Shown: positions 46,994 through 58,291 of the stretch, piece after piece
Layout: every line of letters begins with the position of its first letter
How positions within the stretch are numbered: the stretch's first letter is position 1
Origin: Phaeosaccion multiseriatum
Lineage: Eukaryota > Ochrophyta, other classes
DNA: 64,000 nt
Direction of reading: 5' to 3'
Assembly: GCA_965112735.1 (NCBI GenBank)
Contig: OZ218953.1
Span: 2,666,001 to 2,730,000 of the forward strand
Notes under the pieces: generated by a model
What the model was told of the DNA's origin: nothing
Database searches by the model: none
Seen by the model: only the letters and a program-made list of their open reading frames with translations
Program-made: the position numbers and the translations under genes

Positions 46994-47577
46994 TTACAAG
47001 AGGCACACCGGGCGGAATGATCGCACCGCCTTTGCTGATGGTAAGAGCACGCAGTCCTTGTTCGCGTGCGATTGAGGGCTGGCCTGCGCTGCTGCTGCCA
47101 CCGCCGCCGCCGCTGCTGCTGCTACTACTACTGCATCGTGGGGGCTAGGGAGGAAGCCTAGACCTTGGAGCCCTATCGCGTAGAAGAGAGGCGCTGGGGG
47201 GGGGGAGCCGTCGCCAGGCACGAAGCAATGCGATGCGGGCTGCTGTGGCCGACGGGCGCCTCCAGATTTCACGTGCCCCTCGAGTTTGTGCAGGAGCGGC
47301 TGGAGTCTAGGCTCAAATGAGGGCTCCACTCCACAGCAGCAGAAGGAGGCCTATTCGCTCATATCGCGGCTCTCTTCGCTTACTTTAGGCAGCGACCCCA
47401 GTGAGGTTCGTACGAGACAACGAGAGGGGGGGGGGGTGCGTCATAAATGCACGGCCCGAGCAGGCCGACGAGGGAAGCGGGAGGTGCTTGGCGTACATTC
47501 TGCCCACCGTTATTCGCTCGGTTTCGGCCGCGCTCCCCTTTCTTCTTGCCTTTCTTCTTTCTTGCCTTCCCGTCCAA
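46994..47577 (-). CDS. Possible minus-strand gene, partial model
   Basis: Low-confidence model. Two minus-strand segments, 47577-47384 and 47306-46994, can be spliced in frame by a 77-nt intron with GTAAGC donor and TAG acceptor. The first encodes a Lys/Arg-rich stretch (DGKARKKKGKKKGERGR) and then VSYEPHWGRCLK. The second starts KLQPLLHKLEGHVKSGG, becomes Ala-rich through a trinucleotide run, and ends at a TAA/TAG-type stop at 46994. No family is recognised and the start codon is not found. The main argument is contextual: strands alternate along the whole window, and a minus-strand gene is missing just here. Competing plus-strand exon-like segments exist at 46969-47048 and 47335-47404. Either or neither may be real. 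Confidence 0.25.
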
Positions 47578-47816
47578 GGGCAGGGAGTGAGGGACCTTGC
47601 TTCGTATTGGTTGGACGACTCTTTGACGTGAGAAGTACCGAAGAAGACAGGCTCTACCTGTGCAGTAGATAATGGTCCATGAGAAAGGAAGGAAGGAAGA
47701 AAACGTGTAACTGAAACGCTCCTTCGTTCGTCACATGTTTCAATTTCAGTTTCTTCTCCCCCCCCCTCCCCACCCCCAGAAGGTTTTATGGGGGGAAGGA
47801 ACGGGTGGGCCCAGTG

Positions 47817-49699
47817 ATGGAGTCCGTGATGCCGTGGACCCTCTTTGGGTACGACTCCCAGCCGCCGCCACTGGAAGCCGAGGTGGAAGACGCACCGATC
47901 AAAGAGAAGCAAAGGCTCCCCCACCAGAACGGGTCGGTGGAGGAAGGCAATGACGAGGCACGGATGGAAATGGTGACAGTGCTGAACTCGGAGCTCGTAA
48001 AGGCCAAGCTGGAGAAGGCAGAAGGGGAGCAAAGGGCCAGCAAGGCAGAGGCGCATGTGAAGGAGCTGAAACAGAAGCTGATGGAGGGGGCCGGGCTGCA
48101 GCTCGTGTTGGGCCGACTCGGTGAAGCGCTTGGTGTTGGCGGGGGAGATGGGAAGGAGGCAGCCTCGCCCTCCTTGGAAGATCTACTCACAAGGGTGGCG
48201 GAGGTGCAGGAGGACAATGCGGGTTTACGTGCAGCTCAGGAGGAGCTGATGGAGGCGAGCAGCGGTGGAGGGAACAACGAGGCGGAGAAGGAAGCTTTGG
48301 CGCTAATAGCTGAGACTTTGAGCAGGGATGACACGGCAGTCCCGCCCTCATTGGACCCCATTCTGAACAAGGTCTTGGGTTTGCAGGAGGAGAATGCGGG
48401 TTTGCGGGTAGCGAAGGAGGAGTTGCTGAATCAGGGAGCGAATAAGGGCGAGGAAGTTCTCCGGCGCTTCGCTGACGTCCTCGGTGTCGCGAAGGAGAGT
48501 GGAGATGATGCAGCAGCAACAGCAGCGGCGACACCCTTGCTGGAGGACATGTTGACAAAAGTAGCGGAGATTCAGGAAGGAAGCTCCAGTCTTCAGGCGG
48601 CACAGGAGAAGCTGCTGCTGGAGTCCAATGCGGCTCAAGTGGGAAGCGACGTGGAGGAAACACTGCGGCGAGTCGCTGATGCGCTCGAGCCTGGGGCGCC
48701 TGGTGGAGAGGAGGACGCCACTGTCTCCTCGTCCTCCCACACGTTGGAGGCCATCTTGGTCAAGATTGAGCAGGCTGAGGTGGAGCATGCGAGTCTTTCC
48801 GCTGCGCACAAAGAGTTGGAGGCAGCGAGCGCTCGCACTAGCAACGAGTGCACTAAGCTCAGAAGCATTCTAGAGCGTGTAGCGTCAGATCTGCTCCTTT
48901 CACCCGCCGGTGGGGAGGAGGAGGAGGAGGAGGAGAAGCAGGAGGGGGAGGAAGGGCTACACAGGAAGTTATCTGCCGGGGTTGAGGGACTGAAAGGACG
49001 CATTTCAAAGGAGCTTAGCCTCTGCGACAAGTCCCCCGATACCATGGTCGTACCATGCGTGAACGTCACAGAAGGGGTGGAGAGGCTATTGGCGGAAGCT
49101 GCGCAGCTCCGCGCCCGCCTGACTGGGCAAAGCGAGGAGCTCGCTCAGCAGGAGGCCCAGAGAGCGGCGGCAGAAGCTTTACAAGAGATCCTTGCACGTA
49201 CCGAGACCAACGTTATGACGGAGAGCCTGAACCAGGATCTTCAGGCGGCTCAGGCCAGAGCCGAGCAGCTCGAGCTGGAGCTCGAGATGGAGCGAAGCGA
49301 GGCCAGGAGGGCGGCCGAGTCAAAGCAGAGGGACGACGGTAGCCATGTCGAGCGCCTGCTAGAGACGGAGCGACTGCTACAGAGTGCGGTGGACAAGGCC
49401 ATGGAGGAAGAAGCCAAGCGGCGGGTGGCGGAAGAGGCGGAAGAGGCAGCGAGGGACGAGCTGGAACAGGCCCAGCAGCTCTTGGACAAGACTCGGCAAG
49501 AAGCCGCCCACGAGGCGGCCCTCCTCTCCGACGAGGCGCAGCAGGCCCGCACAGCATTGGAGAGGGAGAGCAACGCACAGCTGTCCACCCTCGTAAAGAG
49601 CCTGGTGGAGGCCACGGCCGAGCACGTGCAGATGGAGAGGAGCCTAGAGGAGATAGGCACGCAGAACGTCGAGCTGAGAAGGGAGTTGGATCAGCAGCA

Positions 49700-49748
<49 letters not shown>

Positions 49749-52700
49749 GCGATATTAGGACAGGAGGAGGAGGAGGAGGAGAAGGAGGAGGAGGAGGAGG
49801 AGGAGGAGGAGGAGGAGGAGGAGGAGGGGGGGGAGGGGGGGGAAGCGCTCCCTGTCGCTGAGAGGGGAACTCAAGAGAGTGCAGCAGCGGCCGAAGGAGA
49901 GAAGGCTGTCTTGGAGGCGCAGAGAGAGGTAAGTGTACTGGGCTTCCTCTCCTTGAGAGCAAACCGGCTTGTTACTCATCAAGCGAACGCCCCCTCTTCC
50001 TCCCTCTCCCCTCCCCTCCTCTTCCTCCTCCTCCTCCTCTCCTCTGTTGCAAGCAGGAGTATGCCAGCGCCATGGCGGCGTGGCAGGAAGAGAAGAAGGC
50101 TTTGCTGGAGCAGAAGGAGAGCCTCGAGTATGACGTTGGTCGACTCAGGGACGAATTGGCTGCGGAGAGTACGGCACGGCCTGAGAACGGTAAGCACATC
50201 TTGTGGAGTTGAAACTTACTCAGCTTATTCGCGTCTTCTTCGCAAGAGAATAAGCCCCAAAAGGAGTGGGATTAATAACTTCAACTCTACTGGCTTGCCC
50301 CTAAACCCTCCGCTCCGTCCCTCTGTTGTTATCGCTGTCATTGCCCCTGCCCCCCAGATACAGCCCCCATAGCAGCGCTACACGAGGAGCTTGCGGAGCT
50401 GCAACAGCAGAACGTGCTGCTACGGGACGACAGCGCTGTGGAAAAGGCCGCCCTTCAGCAGCAGCTGGAGAAGATGCATGAGCAGTTCGACAGCATGCTG
50501 GAGGAGAGAGAAACACAACCACCACCACCACCAGCAGCAGCAGCAGCAGAAGAAGAACACTCTGGTGCTCCCTCTGGGGGAGGGGCGGAGGGGGAAGAAG
50601 TGGCTGCACTGCGGGCACGTATTGAGGAGATGCAAATGGAAATTGTCGCCTTGGGCGATTGCTATCAAGACCAGTTTATGAACATGGAGAGAGAGACCAC
50701 CGCTCTCAAGAGCACCGTCGACGCCCTGACGCAGCAGAGGGGCAGTCTTCGGCTTCAGCTCGACACTCTCCAGGAGGAAATGCAGGACCAGCTGCTGGAG
50801 GCCATCACGCCGCACTTGGAGGAGAATTTGGAGTGGAAGGCAAAGGTGGAGGCTTTGGAAGGACGAGTGGCCGCCCGCCCCCCCGCCGGATCCGGAGAAG
50901 GAAATGGAAATGGAACTACGGAGTTGGCGACGGCGGTGGCCACCTTGCTGGAGTGCGAGGACGAGAAGGACGAGGTGGTACTCGCCAGGGTGCAGGACTT
51001 GCTCAGCGAGTCAAGGGCGAGTCACAAGCTTGCGGCGGACCTGCAATGTGAAGCCAGCCTGGCGGGGATCAGCGAGAAGGTGGCCGGTATGCTTCAAAGC
51101 CAGGGTCAAGCAGGCAAAGCAGGCCAAGCCCAGACCGAGCTGCATGGCCTCCTTAACGAGCTGTCCCGCATTCTGCAGTGCGGAGAGGCTGCGGCAGACG
51201 TCCTTGCAAGTGCAGAGGGCGTGCAGGCTGCATTGGAGGATGCCTACGGGAAGCTGGGGGCCGCGGAGATGTGGGAGCAGGCCGTGAGCGACATGGCAGA
51301 GCAGCTGGGGTGCGAACCTCATGGTGTGAAGCAGAGGATGGCGGAGCTGCTTTCGACCAGGAATAGGGAGGAGGGGGGAGCGCCCGGGCCTGAGGGAAGG
51401 GCTGGTGGCGGCTTTACTCCGGATGCGGATGCTGCTGCCGCTGTTGCAGAACAGGACAGAGAAGGATGGGGAGGCAGCTCTAACGGTAGCCTGTTTGGCG
51501 ACTCTCCATTCCCCACTTCAGCACCAGAGGAGGAGGTCTTGGGGAAGCTGTCAGCGACGCTGCAATGCGAGGCGAGTGTGGAAGGCGTGACTGGGCGGGT
51601 GAGCCAGCTCGTGGCCGACCTTCAGGAGGCACGGGAACAGTTGGACGAGCGGCCGGAAGAGACACTTATCAGCCACCGACAAGAAGGGGCGGGAGGGCAT
51701 ATTGCCAAGGATGACGAAGGAGGGGTGGAGGAGAAGAACGGAACCGCTACTATGTTTGGCAGCGCGGCCCCTATGCCGCAGCACGGGTTCGAGGATGGTT
51801 CACCACCACCGTTCGTCGTCAATGCTTTTGACGCTTCTCAAGACGCGGTTGTGCAGCGTGTGGCTGCTGCTCTAACCTGCGAGGCCACCGAGGAGGCTGT
51901 GTGTGCGCGAGCGCAAGAGTTGGTCGCTAGCCTTGAAGAGGCCGGAGTCAGGGCTGCCGCTGCTGCGGGGGAGCATTCAGCGCTGGGAGAGAGGAGCGAG
52001 GCCGCCCAAGCGCACCAGGAGGACGTCATGTCGACTCTCGCCAGTGTTCTGAGCTGCGAGGCCACTGAGGAGGCTGTGCGTGCCCGAACAGAAGACCTTG
52101 TCGCCAGTCTCGACGAGGCTAGAGCGAGGGTTACTGCAGCTTCGGAGGAGGAATCCGCGCCGGGGGAGGTGAGCAAGGCTGCCCAAGCGCCACTGGAGGA
52201 CGCCATGTTGACTCTCGCCAGTGTCCTGCTGTGTGAGCCGAATGCGCCGGAGGTGCACGAGCGAGTGGTGGAGCTCTTGAGAGAGGTACAGGACGCCAGG
52301 CAAGAGGCGAGCTTGAGGAACGCTGACCTTGTGGACAAGCAACGTTTACTGGGTGATATCGCTGCTGAGCTGGTGTGCGGCCCGGAAGGCGTGTTGGATA
52401 GCGTGAGGGAGATGGTGCTGAGCCTCCGGAATGCACCACAAACACCTCTGCCGCAGCCAGCAGCAGGCGTTGCCGTGCCTGCCCCCTTGGCGTTTGATCC
52501 GGTACTTGCACCACCTCCACCCTCATCGCCGCCGCCACCAGCAGCAGCACCAGCAGCATCACCAGCAGCAGAAGACGACTTCGGAGGGGGGGATGTGGAA
52601 GGGGGAGGCTGGGGTGGCGAGGAGGACCTCTTTGCAGCAGAGGCGAGTGGGGATGGGGGGGGGTTCGCTTCTTCTCCGGTTCTTGTACCGCCACCACCAA

Positions 52701-55700
52701 CTGCACCACCAGCATCACCAGCAGCAGCAGCAGCAGTAGAAGACGACTTCGGAGGGGGGAATGTGGAAGGGGGAGGCTGGGGTGGCGAGGAGGACCTCTT
52801 TGCAGCAGAGGCGAGTGGGGATGGGGGGGGGTTCGCTTCTTCTCCGGTTCTTGTACCGCCACCACCAACAGCACCACCAGCATCACCACCAGCAGCAGCA
52901 GCAGCAGTAGAAGACGACTTCGGAGGGGGGAATGTGGAAGGGGGAGGCTGGGGTGGCGAGGAGGACCTCTTTGCAGGAGAGGCGAGTGGGGATGGGGGGG
53001 GGGTCGCTTCTTCTCCTCCCGCGGCAGCGGACGAGCTGTTTGGAGCTCCTCCGCCAGCCTTTGTTGTTGGGGCTTTCGAAGCTCCTTCTCCTCCTCCTCC
53101 TCCTCCTCCTCCTCCTCCTCCCAGCGATCTATCGGCTCCTTGTCCTCCTCCTCCTGAGGCGAGCGGTCTGTTTGGAGAAAGTCCGGCGCCGCCGCAAGTC
53201 GAAGGGCAAGCAGCAGGCGGATGGGAGACTGCTCTTCCCTCAGCAGTGTTCGGCTATGATGGCGTCCCCGCTGAGCCTCACAACCATCTTGAGGCGGAGG
53301 AGAAGGAGAAGGAGAAGGAGGGCGTATTCATGTCTGCCATTGCCAGCGCCCTAGCTTGCGAGGCGGAAGTGGATAGCGTGCTTAAGCGTGTCGAGGAGCT
53401 GTCCGCCAACCTTGGTGCGGCGCAGCATCAAGCCGAGGGAATGGCAGAGGAGAGAGACTTGCAGCGAAAGAGTGCGGAGGAGGCCAAGGGCCAGCTGGAG
53501 GGCTTTTTGACCGACATGTCTGCCAGTCTGAAGTGCCCGGCCACCGTGGCAGACGTGACAGCCGGGACAGTGGGAGTGACGACTGCTCTGGACGATGCTT
53601 ACTGCAAGCTCGGCGCCCTGGAGGAAGGCGAGGCGGCCCTCAACAGCATCGCGCAGGAGCTTGAGTGCGCGCCGCTCGAGGTCGGGGTGAAGGTTTCCGA
53701 GCTGAGACAAGACATTGCGGCCATCTCGGCCGCTCTGCAGTGCGAGGTAACGGCAACGGCAGAGACTGTGCTAGAGAGAGCGGTGCGGCTTGTAGCGGAG
53801 GAGCAAGAGGCGCGTACCAGGGCTGGGCAGCTGGAGGAGGGCGAGAAGGTCCTTGGCAGCATAGTACAGGAGCTTGAGTGCACACCGCTTGAGGTGGGGG
53901 TGATGGTTTCCAAGCTGAGACAAGACCTTACTGCCATCTCAGCCGCTTTACCTTTGCAGAGCGAGGCAGCGACGGGCACGGCCGAGACTGTGCAAGAGAG
54001 GATTGTGCGGCTTGTGGAGGAAGCGGAAGAGGCGCGGGCCAAGGTTGGGCAGTTGGAGGAATGCGGTGTCGTGTTAGACTTGATCGCAGGGGAGCTCGAA
54101 TGCACACCGGAGAACCTGGAGTATGTGGTGAAGCAATTGCGGGACAACATGGAGGAGTTGAACGCGAAGGGACCCGCTGCTGCTGCCTCGGTGGTTGTCC
54201 ACAGCACCCCTCTGTCACCTCCTCCTCCTCCTCCTGCGGACATGTTCGGAGCTCCTCCTACTGACAGCGCAGGAGCTGCTGCTGCTGCTACTGCTGCTGC
54301 TACTGCTACGGCTGGCATGGTTGGCCAAGATGGATGGGGGGATGACGGCTTTGAAGATATGCTCTCTCCGAAGGCGCCCCCCTCCTCTTCTGACTTGTCC
54401 GTTGTTGCAGAGCTCTTGGGCTGCGAGGCCACGGTGCAGGAAGTGAGCGCGTGCCTGCAAGACATGCAACGGAGTGTCAGCGAGGCGAAGGCACGGGAGC
54501 TGCAGGCCGTGGGGGAAAGCGCCGACAAGGGCCGTGAGGCGGAGGAGTGTGGTATGCTTCTGGACAGCCTCACTGGGGAGCTGGCTTGCCCACGGGAAGG
54601 TGTGCTGGACAAGGTGATGGACTTGCAGGCTAGCGTCAAGGAGTTGAGGGAGAAGGAGGAGGCCAGCGTGTCAGCAGCAGTAACGGGGTCACCCAAGGAG
54701 GAGGAGAAGAAGGTGGCGATGTTTGGAGCACCGCCCCCTTCTTCTGCTGCTGCGGAGAACTCTTCGTCGTTGTTTGGAGTGGCACAAGGGGAGAGCGAGG
54801 AAGATGGATGGGGAGATGACGGTTTCCTGGACATGGACCCCCAAACGCCCCCCCCGCCGTCGTCGGAACCCCCGTCTTCAATAGGCACCCAAGTGGCTTC
54901 CGGCCTGGAGGAAGGTACCGCCCCGCCCCCCGCCTTTGTGTCGGTGTCGTCCTCCGACCTGTCGACACTGGCGGAGCTCTTGGGCTGTGGCTGTGACGCG
55001 AGCCTGCAGCAAGTGAACGAGGGCGTGAGGGAGCTGCAGCGGGAGGTGAGCGAAGCGGACGCGAGGGAGGCGTGCGCGAAGCAGGACTGTGCGGACAAGG
55101 CCGCTGAGCTTGACGGTCTTTTGCTTGAGCTGTCCTCCACTCTCCAGTGCGTGGCGGTGGCCTCAGACGTGGTGGCTGGGACAGAGGGCTTGACAGGGGC
55201 GTTAGAAGACGCGTATGTCAAAGTGGGCGGCTTGGAAGAGCGATTCGACAACCTTGCCAAGGAGCTGACTTGCGACCCGACGGACGTGGAGCAGCATGTG
55301 AAAGACCTGAAGGAGTTGCTGCATGTTGCGTCTGATATTCTCGAGTGCCCTGCTACTGCGGAGGACGTTCGAGAGCATATTCGGCAACTGGCGCAGCAGC
55401 GAAGGAAGAGGGCCAAGGATGATCATCACGATTCGTCCACGCAAACAGCGACACTCGCTGCTGCTGCGAAGGAGGAGGAGGAGGAGGAGGAGGGGCAGCA
55501 GGGCAGCGGTGAGGGAGGAGAAGCAGAGGAGGAGGCCGATGATGCCGACTGTTGGGGGACGGGATCGGACATTGACTTTGACGAGTTGGAGACAAGCCCA
55601 AAGTTCAACGGCGACGGCCACTACAAGACAGAGGCAGAGAGGCGGCTTCTCCAAGAGGAGGAGTTGGAGTCTCTTCCCTCCCCGCTGGTGGGGCTCGGTC

Positions 55701-55769
55701 TCACCACCTCGGAGCCGTTCCCTCCCGTGGTGACCCCCAAACTCCCATTTAGTCCTGGTGCGGAGCAAG

Positions 55770-55812
<43 letters not shown>

Positions 55813-56989
55813 GCGGCGGCAGCAGGATGCACACGACGAGCACCGAGAGGAGGAAGGACTGTTGCAGCACATGTTGAGCAGCCTCAGAGGCGTGCTGGGC
55901 ATGAGGGAAGAGGCCGCAACTGCAGAGACCGTCGTTGCCGAGGTCCAGGCCTTGAAGGACCGAGTCAGCGCCCTCATTCGCTCCTACAGCGGGCACCTGG
56001 ACTTGATCGCCGGGGCGTGGGGAAAGAGTGGCGATCACTTGCCTCGGCGCCTCGTGGATGCTCTCGACGAGGCTAGGGGCGGCTTGTCACGCTTGGACGG
56101 TGATGCTTCGCAGGTTCATGCGAGCATGGAGACGGCCATTTTCGCAACGCTGAGTGACGCTTCTTGCCATTTTGCGCGGGCTATTACAGAGATCCGGGAC
56201 GAGGTGTCGACAGCGTGGGCTGTGCGGCAGTGGGAGCGCCTTCACTTTAGGCAGACTCTGAGCGGCCTTCGCCAGAGGGTGGCAGAGGTGGGGCAGCCCC
56301 AGGAGCAGCAGGAGCAAGAGCAGCAGCGATGGCGACAGCAGACTGAGGAGAAGGAGCAGTTGGAGGGGGAGGAGGTGGCGGGCAACACTGAGCTGGAGGC
56401 GCTGTGCGCAAGTCTGGAAGGGACTCTGGAGGAGGCAGGGGCGGCGTTGGGGGCTCTGGGAGAGTGCTCGGCGCAGGAGGGGCAGGACTTACGAGCGCAA
56501 ATCGCGCATCTCCAAAGGGAGCTCCAGCAGCAGCAGCAGCGGTACCAGGGGCAACAGCAGCAACTCTTGGAGGCGCAGCAACGGACGCAGCAGCTGGGGG
56601 AGGAGAGCCAGCATGCGTGTCAAGAGCTCGCTGCTCAGCTGCGCGAGTCGGAGCGGCGTGTGGAGGGCCTGCAGCAGCAGTTGGCGGCGGCCGAGAGGGA
56701 GGCAGAGAGGCTGCAGCAGGCGGAGAGGGCCGCGCTGGATCGAGTACGAGACGCGATGCAGCAGAAGGAGCAATTGGCCCAATTTGGAGCGGGCCAGAGT
56801 CAGCAGCAGGAGCAGGAGCAGCAGCACGAGCCGCAACCACAGAGCGTGGTACCGCCTCAGCAGGGAGGCACCTCGATTGAGAGAGAGAGGGCCATGGCCC
56901 GGTTCTGGAAGAGACAGACAGGGAACACACTTCTCCTCTCATTCTTCCTCATGTCCCTCTCCTTCGCCTACGACTGTTGTGAGGCATAA
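47817..56989 (+). CDS. Giant tail-anchored coiled-coil protein with Cys repeats
   Basis: Three exons (47817-49928, 50057-50189, 50358-56989) give about 2958 residues. Residues 60-400 hold about four roughly 60-residue units with LRRVADALEPG- and VAEIQEGSSSLQAAQEKLL-type sequence. Then come coiled coil, a poly-Gln and a poly-Glu run (about 625-672). Residues about 945-2430 contain at least 21 units around an L-x-C-E-A-x-V-x-x-R-V-x-x-L-x-x-L pattern, interrupted by Pro-rich linkers with (L/M)FG(A/D/E)(P/S) and DGWGDDGF or WGGEEDLF motifs. A Gln-rich coiled coil (about 2650-2900) ends in a hydrophobic tail (TLLLSFFLMSLSFAY) before the stop. The overall plan, a very long coiled coil with a C-terminal anchor, recalls golgins such as giantin. 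A tether role is inference; I recognise no orthologue. An upstream acceptor at 47779 is possible, so the true start may lie further 5'. Confidence 0.8.
49690..49845 (+). repeat. Coding (CAG)n and (GAG)n tracts
   Basis: Trinucleotide runs in exon 1 of the giant gene, giving consecutive Gln and Glu homopolymers in the protein. Confidence 0.95.
52560..53030 (+). repeat. Three-copy coding tandem repeat in the giant gene
   Basis: Three near-identical units of about 170-180 bp. Each encodes VEDDFGGGNVEGGGWGGEEDLF-like sequence (first copy with small changes), then a Ser/Gly stretch and a Pro/Ala-rich linker. DNA identity is high, with differences mainly in the length of the GCA/CCA runs, indicating recent duplication. 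Confidence 0.9.
55770..55822 (+). repeat. Coding (CAG)n tract
   Basis: Gln run followed by an RRR turn (CGG units) in the giant gene. Confidence 0.9.
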
Positions 56990-57131
56990 ATAATAAGACA
57001 CGCTTTGTTTTTTTCCGCTTTCAGGATGCTCCATCCGAAGTGCTCTCTCTATTAAAGGTGGTGATTAATAGAGGTAAAGAGACTAGTTGGTAGTGCGAGC
57101 GGCTGCTACCTTGCGTGTGTCGACACATCGT

Positions 57132-57996
57132 TTACGAGGACTTGAGCTTGTCCAGGAGGACGTCAAGCGCAGGGTGCTTCTCACCGAAGTCCGTCACCAC
57201 AGCGCAAGAGCAAGGCACCACCTTGGTGGCCTCCCCATCCTCCCCGATCTTGCACAAGCCAGCCCACTGGCCCAGCTCCTGGCGGGTCTCAACCATGATG
57301 AGGTTGACGCCCCCCTCCTTGCAGAGAGCCTCCACGAGCCGGGTGTACTCCGGGTTCTCGCAGTCCTTGGCCAGGCAGCACAGGCGGGCAGAGCCTCGGT
57401 CCAGGGCCTTCGCGCACCTGGAGGCGTGTAAGTTGAGAGGGAGTGGGGCAAGAGTGGTTGAGTGTGCTGCTGTTGCTCGCTGCTACAAGTTACTCGGACA
57501 GTACCCACTGCAGCCAGTTCTTCCCTCTCCTCCCCTTATATATACCAAGGGACAACGGGGATTGTCTTCACTGAGTCATCCAACACACACCCTCGCGAAG
57601 GTCTCTGCTGCCAACCTCATCCAGCACACACATCCTCGCGATGGCTTTTGCCGCGTGTCGCACACAATTTTCCGGTAGTTATCGAGCTCCAAGTTTCCCT
57701 TCCTTCCCTCTACAATACCAAAAACACTTACTCCTCCCCCCGCCCCCCCCCCCCCGAACCCCCCCCCCCCAACGCAGTCCACGCAACACGCACTCAAGCC
57801 ATAGCCGTGGCCGGGGCTGATCCCATGGCACTCACTCGTGCAGTCCGCGCCTTAGTCCGTCGTGGATGAGCGCCTTCTTCAGGACCTCCTTGAGCGCATC
57901 GAGAATGCTCATCTCAGAAACCTCCACGGCTTCGGTGGCCACCTCCTCCTCCTCCACCACCTCCTCCTCCGCAACGGGGACGTCCTCGGAAGACAT
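57132..57996 (-). CDS. RPS12: Ribosomal protein eS12
   Basis: Exons 57996-57836 and 57417-57132 give 148 residues. An acidic N-terminal extension (VAEEEVVEEEEVATEAVEV) precedes the conserved core: MSILDALKEVLKKALIHDGLRRGLHE, ALDRGSARLCCLAKDCENPEY, LVEALCKEGGVNLIMVETRQELGQWAGLCKIG and VVPCSCAVVTDFGE. It is a small-subunit protein of the L7Ae/L30e fold. The donor is read as CACGA/GTGAGT and rejoins in phase to GTGCGCG. The intron (57835-57418) contains C-runs and a dispersed CTCGCGA word pair near 57590-57640. Convergent with the giant gene, head-to-head with CFAP58. Confidence 0.95.
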
Positions 57997-58291
57997 GTGT
58001 ATGCTCCTCTGTCTCAGTTAAAGAAGTACGGTCCTTCGTCGATAAGCAATAATGCCCCTCCTCAGCCACGAATTTTCTGCCCATATGCGTGCAAATGCCA
58101 GGCCGATCCTCACGGTTTCGTTTTCCTAAAGGTATACCCAAACGAAACTTGCTTGCTCCTCTTTAGGCAGGGCTGGTGAATCGTTTGCGGTACCACCGCG
58201 GTCGGCGAGGGGAAAAGGAAGAGGGATTTTTTCACTCCCTGTGAAGGAGAAACCGCACCAGGCGCGGCAGGAACGGAGCAGCAGTAACGCG
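57997..58291. promoter_or_regulatory. Bidirectional promoter region, eS12/CFAP58
   Basis: 295 bp between divergent starts of a housekeeping ribosomal gene and a ciliary gene, which is notable because the two classes normally need different expression control. No X-box (RFX site) was confirmed by eye. Confidence 0.45.

Noticed and set aside
47655-47677. Short minus-strand first exon (MDHYLLH) with a GTAGAG donor for the possible missing gene
   Set aside because: The only in-phase acceptor nearby makes a 37-nt intron, shorter than any other intron here, so it was not added to the model.
53599-55416. 605-codon open frame on the minus strand inside the giant gene
   Set aside because: It is a Ser-rich shadow of the repetitive plus-strand coding sequence. 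The plus frame is longer, has coherent repeats, and has a proper C-terminal anchor.
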